From NCBI RefSeq assembly GCF_000378045.1, contig NZ_KB899090.1, positions 62,001 to 126,000 on the forward strand: 64,000 nt of DNA, read 5' to 3'. This document shows, one piece after another, positions 17,303 through 26,038 of this stretch. Both the position numbers and the translations under genes were made by a program. The stretch comes from Marinobacterium rhizophilum DSM 18822 (GTDB taxonomy: Bacteria > Pseudomonadota > Gammaproteobacteria > Pseudomonadales > Balneatricaceae). Within the stretch, counting starts at the first letter, position 1, and each line of letters starts with the position of its first letter. A model generated the notes under the pieces. The model made no database searches. It was given only the letters and a program-made list of their open reading frames with translations, and was not told where the DNA came from.

Positions 17303-18244
17303 ATGAATAAACCGAATCTGACCGTCGTAATCCCTTGCTTCAATGAAGAAGAGGTTCTTCCCGAAACGCATAATCGGATGAGTCGTTTTATTCAAGATCT
17401 CATCGATAAACGAAAGATATCTCCTGACAGTCAGATGCTACTGGTTGACGACGGGAGTTCAGACGCTACGTGGCAATTGATTAAGGCCTATTCTGAATCA
17501 TCGGTGCATGTAGGCGGGTTAAAGCTTTCGCGCAATAGAGGCCATCAGGTCGCTTTATTGGCGGGCCTGCACGCAGCAAAAGGTAATGTGGTCGTCAGCA
17601 TAGATGCAGATCTTCAGGATGATATTGGGGTCATCGAAACCATGTTGGATCGATATCATGAAGGTTTTGAGGTGGTCTACGGGGTTCGAGACGATCGAAC
17701 GTCTGACAGCGTCTTCAAGCGCACGACGGCTGAATACTATTACAAAATATTGTCGGCCATGGGAGTTGAAATTGTTTTCAATCATGCTGACTATCGATTG
17801 CTCAGTCGACGGGCGATGGATGCGTTGAAATCGCATGAAGAAGTGAACCTTTTCTTGCGTGGCATTGTGCCTACTTTAGGCTTTAAGTCCTGTCAGGTGA
17901 CCTACGAGCGAACGGAGCGTTTTGCCGGAGAATCAAAATATCCATTAAGGAAAATGCTTGCGCTTGCAATTGATGGTATCACCTCATTTTCGGCCGTACC
18001 GCTACGATTTATTGCCGGATTCGGAGTGCTCGTATTCTTGGTCAGTTTATTGATTTCGTGCTGGGCGATTTGGGTGCGCCTATTTTCTGACGACGCAGTC
18101 CCCGGCTGGGCATCATCGGTACTTCCCATGTATATGCTGGGAGGAATTCAATTGCTTAGTGTAGGGGTAGTGGGTGAGTATGTAGCTAAAATATATGCAG
18201 AAACCAAAAGAAGACCCAAATACTTTATTGAAGAGAAAACATGA
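17303..18244 (+). CDS. GtrB/DPM1-like polyprenyl-phosphate glycosyltransferase
   Basis: GT2 enzyme of 313 residues that makes a polyprenyl-phosphate-sugar. The GT-A domain shows VVIPCFNEEEVLPET (residues 7-21), LLVDDGSSDAT and the metal motif DADLQDD near residue 95. Two C-terminal membrane segments (about 233-290) are typical of GtrB/ArnC proteins. GGAGG lies nine bases before ATG 17303. It would load the donor flipped by the upstream GtrA and used by the GT-C enzyme. Confidence 0.88.
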   Translation: MNKPNLTVVIPCFNEEEVLPETHNRMSRFIQDLIDKRKISPDSQMLLVDDGSSDATWQLIKAYSESSVHVGGLKLSRNRGHQVALLAGLHAAKGNVVVSIDADLQDDIGVIETMLDRYHEGFEVVYGVRDDRTSDSVFKRTTAEYYYKILSAMGVEIVFNHADYRLLSRRAMDALKSHEEVNLFLRGIVPTLGFKSCQVTYERTERFAGESKYPLRKMLALAIDGITSFSAVPLRFIAGFGVLVFLVSLLISCWAIWVRLFSDDAVPGWASSVLPMYMLGGIQLLSVGVVGEYVAKIYAETKRRPKYFIEEKT

Positions 18245-18245
18245 T

Positions 18246-19922
18246 ATGCGCTCTCTAGTAAAAAATACTAACGTTTCCTGTCTAATTTTGGCAGTCTTGC
18301 TTTCAATTACTCCTCTGATTTTATTTTATGCTGGAGGTAGGTATGTTTCTGGAGGTGATGGCGTTTATTTTTACTATTGGGTGAAGGATTTTTTCAACTC
18401 ACTAGAACAGGGAATTTTCTATCCAAGGTGGGCATATGATACCTTCGGTGGATTAGGTGGACCGGTTTTCACATATTATGCGCCACTCTATTTCTATGTA
18501 TCTTCGTTGTTTTCGTATTTAACTGGAGACTACTTTTCAGGAATGCAGATAGCAGATATTTTTGGATCACTGCTATTAGGTATTTCCGGATTTTTTATCA
18601 GCTCCAAGTTACAGCTCAAGAACTCGCATACTTTATTATTTGTCGTGTTACTAACGCTTAATCCATTTCAACTGGCAACACTTCTTTATGTTCAAGGACA
18701 CCCATGGAATTTTACTTATGCATTTATACTATTGCTGCTCTTCACGCTTAGCTATCTTGAGTATGGCCCACAAAAAATAATAATCATCGTATTCCTTACC
18801 AGTTGTATTTTTTTTACCCACTTATTAACAGGGGTCATGGTCATACTCTGTTTAGCCATTTCTGCAATTTTCTTGTTTATTGGTAAGGTTATTAGTAGCA
18901 AGACTTTATTTTTTGATGCAGCGGGTGTCATTCTTGGTGTTGCTTTAGCTGCGATATACTGGCTGCCAGCCATTGGCTATATGAATCTAATGAATCAAGA
19001 CGGCTATTCAAACGATGTTAAATGGGATCTTGGGTTCACATTCCCTATTTTCCATGATACAAGGTGGGCACTATTTCAATATATAATTGCGGGCGGGATA
19101 CTTTCATCAATTATATTTTCTGCAGCTATGTTGCGTCATGTCTCGTTAAGCAAAAGAAAATGTTTTCTGGTGCTTCTTGCCATTGCTGCTGTATCATTTT
19201 TAATGAGCACGGAATTTATGTATTTTCTTTGGGATAGATTTTCCTTTTTTAGAAAATTTCAATATGCGTATCGGTTCTTTTGTGTTTCTTCAATTTCTTC
19301 AATAGTTCTATTATTTATAGTTTTGAATGATTTATCAAAAGTCAAGATTTTTATTGCAGCCAAGCTGTGTCTTGCTATCATTTCCTTTAATATTTTACTG
19401 GGCGGGGTAATCTTACTAAAATGTTATTTTATTGATGCTAAAAACGATGTTGATGCGTTTAATAAAAATTTAGCAATTCATGGCCAGCGTGCATTCTATA
19501 CGCGAGATGCAAAAAGCTTGGCTATGATTAGCTCGGAAGGCTTGTTAGATGAGGTTATTTGCATGGGACATAGCGTTATTTGTAAAGCTAAGCATAATGG
19601 TCGAGTTTATCGCTGGGACGTTGAGTCTTCAAGTCGTTCTCAAGTATTGTTACCCGTGTATTCGTTTCCAGCATGGACAGTTACTGTCGACGGTGCTAAT
19701 AAAGATATCGTGACTGACTACGCAACGGGCTTAATCTCAATAGAGCTAAAGTCAGGGACTCATATTATTAAACTACAGTGGGGCGGCAGTTTGTATTATA
19801 CTATTGGAACTGTTATATCTATTATCACTGTCTTAATTATATGTGTGTTTTATTTATTTTTTACATTAAGGCGTCGACATATGGTTCGCTTAACTTCGAC
19901 AACCACATTCACAAGAAATTGA
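18246..19922 (+). CDS. YfhO-like polytopic membrane protein
   Basis: A 558-residue protein with about 11-12 hydrophobic segments and a C-terminal periplasmic beta-rich domain (QVLLPVYSFPAWTVTVDG, GTHIIKLQW) before a last membrane segment. This layout resembles YfhO/GT-C-like proteins implicated in glycosylation of surface polymers. ATG 18246 sits one base after the previous stop; an earlier in-frame ATG at 18195 would overlap gtrB by 50 bases and add a hydrophilic leader. It is the most A/T-rich gene of the window. Its exact substrate is unknown. Confidence 0.7.
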   Translation: MRSLVKNTNVSCLILAVLLSITPLILFYAGGRYVSGGDGVYFYYWVKDFFNSLEQGIFYPRWAYDTFGGLGGPVFTYYAPLYFYVSSLFSYLTGDYFSGMQIADIFGSLLLGISGFFISSKLQLKNSHTLLFVVLLTLNPFQLATLLYVQGHPWNFTYAFILLLLFTLSYLEYGPQKIIIIVFLTSCIFFTHLLTGVMVILCLAISAIFLFIGKVISSKTLFFDAAGVILGVALAAIYWLPAIGYMNLMNQDGYSNDVKWDLGFTFPIFHDTRWALFQYIIAGGILSSIIFSAAMLRHVSLSKRKCFLVLLAIAAVSFLMSTEFMYFLWDRFSFFRKFQYAYRFFCVSSISSIVLLFIVLNDLSKVKIFIAAKLCLAIISFNILLGGVILLKCYFIDAKNDVDAFNKNLAIHGQRAFYTRDAKSLAMISSEGLLDEVICMGHSVICKAKHNGRVYRWDVESSSRSQVLLPVYSFPAWTVTVDGANKDIVTDYATGLISIELKSGTHIIKLQWGGSLYYTIGTVISIITVLIICVFYLFFTLRRRHMVRLTSTTTFTRN

Positions 19923-20098
19923 TTATTAATGAATTAATTTTTTGTTTTGCGCGCACGAAGTCCTTGGTAATTTTCTGATTTATTTTTATGAGAGGACTTG
20001 ATCTTGATACGAAAGTCAACTGTACTAACGTCAGTCGATACAGTAAGCCCCTATTGATCACCCTAAATCATTAGACATGATTCCGGACGGGATAACAG

Positions 20099-21037
20099 AT
20101 GCAGAACGACCTCCCCTTGGTTTCGATCATCATTCCCGTGTACAACGGTGAGAAGTACATTGGCGAGTGCATCCAGAGCGTCGTTGACCAAAGCTACCCG
20201 AACAAGGAAATTATTGTTGTCGATGATGGCAGCAGCGACCATTCCCGGCAGGTGGTGGAAAACTTCGGTGACCAGGTCTGTTATCACTACCAACGGAATG
20301 CGGGTTCGGCAGTGGCTCGCAACAGCGGTATTGAACGCGCCAGAGGCCGTTACATAGCTTTCAATGACGGCGATGATCTGTGGTCTCCTAACCGACTGCA
20401 CCAGCAGGTCCGTTTTCTGGAGGAGCATCCTGAGTACGGGGTTGCAACGGGCCGATTCCAACACGTGGGCCAGCACTTCAAACTGAAATCAGCCGTTCCT
20501 GTGGACAGTACTTCTGCGCCGGTGATCGACGAGGCGATGTCCGGATGGGTTTACCACACCCTGTTCGAGTGCTCCTGGTACCACATTATTGCCGCCCTCG
20601 TTCGCGTTGAGGTGCTCGAAAAGGTCCGCTTCAATCCCGACTTCAGGCGTGGGCAGGATTACGACTTCTGGCTGCAACTGGCACACCACACCCGCATCGC
20701 CCAGCTGGAGAGCAACTACGCCTATTACCGAAAGAACGAGGAAAGTATCTCTCACAAGCCCCACCTGCGTAATTACCGGGCCGAAATAATGGAGCACAAC
20801 CTGCGCACCCACGGGGCAAGCAGCCGTGATGGCCGCTCCATCAGTCAGGGCAAGCTCAACCGGCTGTTTTACAATGTCTGGTTCGAATACGGCTATGAAC
20901 TTTTCCTGGCCGGGTGGTATCGCAGGGCGCTGAAAGCCTTCAATATCGCCCGACGAAAGGCCCCTCTAAGCTTCAGCAGCTACAAGTTCATCATCCGCTG
21001 CCTGGTGAAACTTCACCAGGATCGCTCTCCCGCATGA
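20099..21037 (+). CDS. GT2 family glycosyltransferase
   Basis: A 312-residue GT-A glycosyltransferase: VSIIIPVYNGEKYIGECIQS (residues 8-27), IIVVDDGSSDHS, then NAGSAVARNSGIERARGRYI and the metal motif FNDGDDLW near residue 90. A later GQDYDFWLQL supplies the base-containing ED-type motif. It lacks membrane segments. Base composition is back to the G+C-rich style of the first operon, unlike the four genes before it. Its stop overlaps the ATG of the DUF2264 gene (ATGA), so the two are coupled. Confidence 0.88.
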   Translation: MQNDLPLVSIIIPVYNGEKYIGECIQSVVDQSYPNKEIIVVDDGSSDHSRQVVENFGDQVCYHYQRNAGSAVARNSGIERARGRYIAFNDGDDLWSPNRLHQQVRFLEEHPEYGVATGRFQHVGQHFKLKSAVPVDSTSAPVIDEAMSGWVYHTLFECSWYHIIAALVRVEVLEKVRFNPDFRRGQDYDFWLQLAHHTRIAQLESNYAYYRKNEESISHKPHLRNYRAEIMEHNLRTHGASSRDGRSISQGKLNRLFYNVWFEYGYELFLAGWYRRALKAFNIARRKAPLSFSSYKFIIRCLVKLHQDRSPA

Positions 21038-22452
21038 TCCGCAGGCGCGACCTGGCGAAGATCGCCCACATGCACAAGCAGCTCTGGCATCGAAAGCTGT
21101 TCGGCAAATCCCCCTATCCTGGTCAGGATGATCTGCTGAAAACCTGCTTCGCCAGCCCGGCCGGCCACCCCTGTCAACGCTTCGAAACCCTGATTCACTA
21201 CTTCTGGGACGCCCACCAGCATTATCTACACAATACCAGCACCCTGGCGTACTACCCCGGTGCCGGCAGCATCTACGGGGCCCGCAACGACGGTATCGAG
21301 GGAGTGTCCCGTCTGCTGCCGCTCTGGGCCGCCTACCGCAACTCTCCCCTTGCCAATCCGAACCTTCGTGAGGCAATGGACGCGCAGATTCTTCGGGCGC
21401 TGGTCAACGGCACCGATCCGGATCACTCCGGCTATTGGGGGGATATAGGCCACCGCTCCACACTGATCTGCGAGGCAGGGGATATCGCCCTGGCCGTCTG
21501 GCTGATACGGGACAGCCTGTGGCAGCAACTTGCCGATACGCAACGACAACGGGTTCTGGCCTGGCTGAAACAGGTCATCGGCAAACAGACCACCGACAAC
21601 AATTGGCACCTGTTCGTAATCCTGGTGGACAAGATCGTCGCAGCACTCGACGTCAGCCACCGTTTTACCAGTGCCAGTCGCTACCGGAGGATCAAAACGT
21701 TCTACCGGGGTAACGGCTGCTTTGTTGATGGCGAGGGCGGTATGGTCGACCTGTACAATGCCTGGGCTTTCCATTACAGCCTCTATTGGCTGGACATGAT
21801 CGACCCCCGGTTTGATCCGCACTTCATACACGACTCAGTCCGGCAATTTGGGGCCTGGTACCAATACCTCTTTACCGATCGCGGGGTCGTCCTTTTCGGC
21901 CGCAGCCTCTGTTACCGCATGGCCACTCCAGCTCCACTGTTGATGGCTGCTGAGCTCAACCCCCTTGGGTTCCCCTCCGGCATGGCGCTAACCGCTCTGG
22001 ACAGTTGCTGGCGTTACTTCATCCTGCAGGGAGGGGTACGCCTGGGGCGACCGGCCCAGGGGGTTTTTGACGATGACCTGAGATGGCTCGACCCCTACAG
22101 CGGCCCGGCCAGTTCGTTCTGGTCCACCCGCTCCCTGGTGGTCTTCTATCACCAGTCACTGTCGCTCGATTGGCCCCTGGTCCAGCCAGCCCCATTACCC
22201 GCCCAGGAACGCCAGGTGGAGATGCAGATCAGTGAAGCCGGACTGCGGCTGGCCACCGATCCCGACAAGGGACTCAGTCAGGTCATATTCTATGATCACT
22301 GCTACACCGGCAACGAAATAGCCCCCAGGCAGCAGTCCCTGCGGGAAATGCTCAGACAGTGGGTCTACGGGGTCGCCTGCCGCCCATCCAATAACCTGCT
22401 CCGACTGGGATTACGAGAATTCGACTCCCGGCTGGATGCTTACCGCCGGTAA
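21034..22452 (+). CDS. DUF2264 family protein, possible glycan-active enzyme
   Basis: A 472-residue protein matching DUF2264 features: YWGDIGHRSTLICEAGDIALAVWL, DNNWHLFVILVDKIV, YRGNGCFVDGEGGMVDLYNAWAFHY and RDEW-like GRSLCYRMATPAPL. The family has an alpha/alpha-toroid fold related to unsaturated-glycuronyl hydrolases and lyases, but activity is largely unproven. There is no signal peptide. ATG 21034 overlaps the GT2 stop; an upstream extension exists but runs antisense-like through the GT2 gene. Coupling to a glycosyltransferase suggests polymer trimming or quality control, an inference. Confidence 0.78.
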   Translation: MIRRRDLAKIAHMHKQLWHRKLFGKSPYPGQDDLLKTCFASPAGHPCQRFETLIHYFWDAHQHYLHNTSTLAYYPGAGSIYGARNDGIEGVSRLLPLWAAYRNSPLANPNLREAMDAQILRALVNGTDPDHSGYWGDIGHRSTLICEAGDIALAVWLIRDSLWQQLADTQRQRVLAWLKQVIGKQTTDNNWHLFVILVDKIVAALDVSHRFTSASRYRRIKTFYRGNGCFVDGEGGMVDLYNAWAFHYSLYWLDMIDPRFDPHFIHDSVRQFGAWYQYLFTDRGVVLFGRSLCYRMATPAPLLMAAELNPLGFPSGMALTALDSCWRYFILQGGVRLGRPAQGVFDDDLRWLDPYSGPASSFWSTRSLVVFYHQSLSLDWPLVQPAPLPAQERQVEMQISEAGLRLATDPDKGLSQVIFYDHCYTGNEIAPRQQSLREMLRQWVYGVACRPSNNLLRLGLREFDSRLDAYRR

Positions 22453-22679
22453 GCGATCGTATGAGATGTCCCGGCGCAGCGCGGGCCTTATCAGAACGCC
22501 GGTGAACAATTTATGTGAATCCCGGGTAGACGATGCTGGGACACGATATGAAAGAGCGATGTGGCAGAAGGATTCTGCATTCAGGGATGACAGGCATGTG
22601 CGATCGCCAGAGAAAACAGCCACTCATCAAATCCAACTGGACTCATTGCCCATTGGCAATAACCACCTGATGCGCCCAG

Positions 22680-23320
22680 CTACTTTGTTAGCGTTGCTGC
22701 CTCAAGTGTACTGTTGCACCCTATATGAAGCTTATAACGACCCCGGTTCATCAAACGAATGTATGAGCTGCGCTGCAAAGATCGGCTGAGCGCATTCCCT
22801 CCAGCGGCATACATCAGCAGACTGGAGAACTCGATCAGCAAAATGATGGACAGCAGCACCCCCAGCTGCGGCATCATCCGGTAACCCGGATCGATAAAGG
22901 GTCGCAGCAACGCAATAAAGAACGCCCAGCCCTTGGGGTTGGAAATGGCCGTGACAAATCCCTGCAGTGCCAATTCATAGGCCGCCAAATCACGAGCCCC
23001 CCCGACGTCGACAATGCCATCCGCCCTTTTGCTCACCACAACTGCACACCGACATAGGCCAGATAAGCGCCTCCACCATAACGCAAGACCTCAAACAACG
23101 CCGGATATTGCAACAGCACTGCCGCCACACCTAGCCCCGATGCGCCCGCCACCAATCCGACACCGATCAGCTCACCCAACATCAACCAGAGGGTACGACG
23201 CAAGCCAATGCTCATCCCCATGGTCAGCGCCAGTGTCATGCACATGCCGGGCGGAATTGATACAAAGAAGAACGTGGGAATGAAAATACCGAGCACGGTC
23301 AGATTTAATATCCATTCCAT
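22680..23320 (-). pseudogene. LysE/RhtB-type amino-acid exporter, frameshifted
   Basis: The N-terminal part (23320-23033) reads as a LysE-type start with PPGMCMTLALTMGMSIGLRR and YLAYVGVQLW, then hits TGA. The rest continues in another frame (VSKRADGIVDVGGARDL, then GFVTAISNPKGWAFFIALL and LLIEFSSLLMYAAGG) to about 22680. One base appears to have been lost just after QLW. The last ~20 residues no longer resemble the family's terminal membrane helix. Functional members have about 205-213 residues in one frame and export amino acids or homoserine lactones. Either a real pseudogene or, less likely given the decayed C-terminus, a sequencing slip. Confidence 0.8.
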
Positions 23321-23483
23321 GAAATACCCTCAGCACAATATTCAATCAATCCAGTACATGGAAACCACCAACGCAGCCTCAAACAGCATGTTTTATCAAG
23401 ATGAGTAATATCTATTGAATAGAAATTCTCACCTATGTACTGAAAAAGCATCGTTTGCGGCTGCAACCGACTGTGGATAATCT

Positions 23484-23505
23484 GCACGCATAAATCAATG
23501 CGTGC
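23484..23505. promoter_or_regulatory. Inverted repeat upstream of a small ORF
   Basis: GCACGCAT and ATGCGTGC form perfect 8-base arms around a 6-base A/T-rich spacer, 64 bases before ATG 23569. The dyad has the size of a helix-turn-helix dimer operator and is not followed by a T-run. It also lies upstream of the LysE remnant on the other strand. Confidence 0.35.
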
Positions 23506-23568
23506 CACAACAGTGCGCAGAATCGAATTCAGCACCGTTAGCGTGCATATTTTAGATGGGAAAACATC

Positions 23569-23793
23569 ATGCAATCTGATCTGTACTTCGCGCCCTTCAC
23601 TTCTGCAAATCAGAACAAGAACCGTCGGGAAACCGAGCAGGAATACTTCATGCGTCTGGCGCGCGAATTTGAAGCGACACGTGCCAATCAGAGACGCGAA
23701 GAAATCAAACAGAAGATCAAGGGTGTTTTTGTTGCTTTCTTTAACCTGTTCAAGTTCAAGCGTACCCAGAATCTCGAAGCGCTGATCGGTTGA
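23569..23793 (+). CDS. Small hypothetical protein (74 residues)
   Basis: A 74-residue, Arg/Lys/Glu-rich protein that I do not recognise. It begins MQSDLYFAPFTSANQNKN, is helical and highly charged through residues 20-50 (RETEQEYFMRLAREFEATR), and has an aromatic patch VFVAFFNLFKFKR near 53-65, which could be an amphipathic membrane-associating helix. There is no strong ribosome binding site. The codon pattern looks protein-like and the gene stands alone with an inverted repeat upstream. Conservation in relatives would settle whether it is real. Confidence 0.5.
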   Translation: MQSDLYFAPFTSANQNKNRRETEQEYFMRLAREFEATRANQRREEIKQKIKGVFVAFFNLFKFKRTQNLEALIG

Positions 23794-23816
23794 TCCTCGA
23801 ATGTCCGCGATCATAC

Positions 23817-23852
23817 AGCAAAGCCAGGCTGCTAAACTGTCGGGCTTTGCTG
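23817..23852. repeat. Inverted repeat related to the element at 40598-40653
   Basis: CAGCAAAGCC and GGCTTTGCTG form 10-base arms around a 16-base loop. The interior contains CAGGCTGCTAA and CTGTCGGGCTTT, both also found (one inverted) in the inverted repeat at 40598-40653. No T-run follows, so it is not a standard terminator. It looks like a rearranged copy of a dispersed palindromic repeat or an insertion-element end. Confidence 0.45.
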
Positions 23853-24055
23853 CATAAAAACGCAACTCCTTGAGCTTCCTGCGCCCTTCCTGAATACCCT
23901 CGCTTTACCCGTATCCACAACTTCGCGCCCAACGTAGACCGTCATGGCGCCAAGCCATAATCCCCTCGTTAAATGCAGCATCAACACACCCGTCAGAAGC
24001 CGGCAGCACCGCCAGGTCGAGAACCTGACAATGCACACAGGCTCGAACGTCACAA

Positions 24056-25345
24056 TTACCCCCCCAGCGACTGCGCAGCATAGTAGCGCCGCAACACCCG
24101 GGACAGATTCCAGGAATCATGCGCACCCGCCATCTCTCTTATCGAGTGCATCGCAAACTGGGGCACACCGACATCCAGTACCCGAACGCCAATTTCAGCC
24201 GCCGTGATCGGGCCAATAGTGCTGCCACAGGCCATGTCGGTACGCACCACGAAAGACTGCACCGGCACCTCTTCTCGAGCCGCCAGGTCACGAAAAATCG
24301 AGCTGGTCTCACTGCTGGTGGCATAGCGCTGATTGGCATTCACCTTGATCACGGGGCCTGCATTAAGCAAGGGACCATGATTGTCGTCATGACGGTCGGA
24401 AAAATTGGGATGCACACCGTGGGCATTATCGGCGGAGATCATCATGGAGCGGGCCAGCATGCGCTGACGCGCCTCGGGCTCCGGCAAAAGGCGCTCAAGC
24501 ACATGCGCCAGCATCGGCCCCTGCGCACCGGCGGCACTCATGCTGCCCACCTCTTCGTGATCGTTGCAGACCAGCAGGGCACCCTGCGCCGTATGGCTTT
24601 GCAGCAATGCATCCAGACCAATAAAGCAACTCAGCAGGTTATCGAGGCGCGCGGAAAGCAAGAACTCGGACGCAAGCCCCAGCAAGGCTGGGGCCTGAGT
24701 ATCATAAAGCGACAGGTCATAATCCAGCACCTGGTCGATACCAGGCACACCCTGTGCCTGCAACTCACGCTTGAGCAAGGCCCTGAAATCCGCTTTTTCG
24801 TCCATCTGCCCCAACACAACGGGCAAATAAGTCTGCGCATTGATGGTGCGCGCGTTATTCACTTCCCTGTCCAGATGGATGGCCAGGCTGGGAATCACCG
24901 CCACCGGCCGGTCAAAATCCAGCAATGCCTGGTCCAGTGCCCCGTCGGTACGACGGTAGTTGACCCTCCCCGCTATCGACAGATCGCGATCAAACCAGGG
25001 ATTCAGCAAGGCACCACCATACACCTCTACGCCCAGTTGCAGGTAACCCTGGCGATGCAGCTCTGGCGCAGGCTTCACTTTCAAGCAGGGTGAGTCCGTA
25101 TGAGCCCCGACCATACGCAGACCAGACTCTTCGAGCTTGCCCGCCTTGGGCATACTCCAGGCAATAATCGATGAGCCATTGCGGGTCGTAAAATAGCGCC
25201 CACCCGGCTCAAGACACCAGGCATCACGCTCCAGCAAGCCCACAAAACCTGCTGATTCAAGCCGTTTAACCATTTGCGCCACTGCATGATACGGCGTACG
25301 CGCGGCCGCCAGAAAACTCATCAGTTCGCTGTTAAAGTGCTGCAT
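24056..25345 (-). CDS. apeB: M18 family aminopeptidase
   Basis: Cytosolic metalloaminopeptidase (429 residues) that removes N-terminal acidic or other residues. M18 features in order: [13 protein letters not shown] with the first metal His near residue 80, [31 protein letters not shown] with the catalytic Glu pair, [12 protein letters not shown] with a metal Asp, and [11 protein letters not shown] followed by [13 protein letters not shown] with the last His. I chose ATG 25345 because GGAGG lies eight bases before it; ATG 25360 itself abuts that site and lacks one. The FKBP gene ends 23 bases upstream in the same direction. Confidence 0.92.
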   Translation of the reverse strand: MQHFNSELMSFLAAARTPYHAVAQMVKRLESAGFVGLLERDAWCLEPGGRYFTTRNGSSIIAWSMPKAGKLEESGLRMVGAHTDSPCLKVKPAPELHRQGYLQLGVEVYGGALLNPWFDRDLSIAGRVNYRRTDGALDQALLDFDRPVAVIPSLAIHLDREVNNARTINAQTYLPVVLGQMDEKADFRALLKRELQAQGVPGIDQVLDYDLSLYDTQAPALLGLASEFLLSARLDNLLSCFIGLDALLQSHTAQGALLVCNDHEEVGSMSAAGAQGPMLAHVLERLLPEPEARQRMLARSMMISADNAHGVHPNFSDRHDDNHGPLLNAGPVIKVNANQRYATSSETSSIFRDLAAREEVPVQSFVVRTDMACGSTIGPITAAEIGVRVLDVGVPQFAMHSIREMAGAHDSWNLSRVLRRYYAAQSLGG

Positions 25346-25368
25346 CCTTCCACCCTCCATTACTGCTA

Positions 25369-25887
25369 TTACTGTGCAGGCTCGACTTCAAGCAGCTCAA
25401 CTTTAAAGATCAAGGCCGAATTTGGCGCAATGTCCGGCGTTGGGCTTGACATGCCATAGGCAAGCTCAGAAGGCAGATAAAGCATCCACTGCGCTCCTTC
25501 ACGCATCAGTTGCAGCCCTTCGCTCCAGCCCGGAATAACACGATTCAGTGGAAAACGCGCAGGCTCGCCTCTTGCATAGGAGCTGTCAAACACCGTGCCA
25601 TCGACCAGCCTACCTTCATAGTGCACACGCACCGTACTGCCAGCATCCGGCTTAGCGCCCGAACCTGGCACCAGCACGCGGTACTGCAACCCCGAGGGTA
25701 ACGTGACGACCCCTTCAACTTGAGCGTTACTGGCCAGAAATGCCTGGCCGGCACGCTGATTGTCATCATTACGCGCCTTGTCGACTAGCTGCTGACGAAA
25801 AGCCTCCTCCTTCGAGTCATCCCCACACCCTACCAGCGCCGTGCCAATCATGACCCACAGCGCCAACCTTGTTGCTCTTTTATGCAT
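25369..25887 (-). CDS. FKBP-type peptidyl-prolyl isomerase, lipoprotein
   Basis: A 172-residue prolyl isomerase assisting folding in the periplasm. Residues 1-21 form a lipoprotein signal ending in the lipobox LVGC. A short charged linker precedes the FKBP domain, with [48 protein letters not shown] and LAYG present. The linker is shorter than the FkpA dimerisation domain. It lies upstream of the M18 aminopeptidase and diverges from prc, another periplasmic quality-control gene. Confidence 0.9.
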   Translation of the reverse strand: MHKRATRLALWVMIGTALVGCGDDSKEEAFRQQLVDKARNDDNQRAGQAFLASNAQVEGVVTLPSGLQYRVLVPGSGAKPDAGSTVRVHYEGRLVDGTVFDSSYARGEPARFPLNRVIPGWSEGLQLMREGAQWMLYLPSELAYGMSSPTPDIAPNSALIFKVELLEVEPAQ

Positions 25888-26038
25888 TCGAAACTCACCC
25901 TGTTAACGCCGTAAACGCTTGATTTTACATTAGGTCACGCGATGACTACACTCTGTAGCCTGTACTGGTTGAACTTGCCAGGCGTTTGGCCTGTCTGAAG
26001 GTTCAACAACCTGGCCTACTGGGACGCACCGAACCGAT

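Noticed and set aside
23817-23860. Hairpin after the 74-residue ORF as a transcription terminator
   Set aside because: The loop is 16 bases and no T-run follows on either strand; relation to the 40598 repeat is the better explanation.
23832-24126. Overlapping minus-strand open frames between the small ORF and the M18 peptidase
   Set aside because: Cys/Trp-rich, no family likeness, no ribosome binding site; probably chance frames in intergenic DNA.
24119-25093. Long plus-strand open frame opposite the M18 aminopeptidase
   Set aside because: The minus strand encodes a complete M18 enzyme with all metal-site motifs; the plus frame is its antisense shadow. The same holds for long antisense frames over dnaX, rnd, lolC, prc and rpsA.
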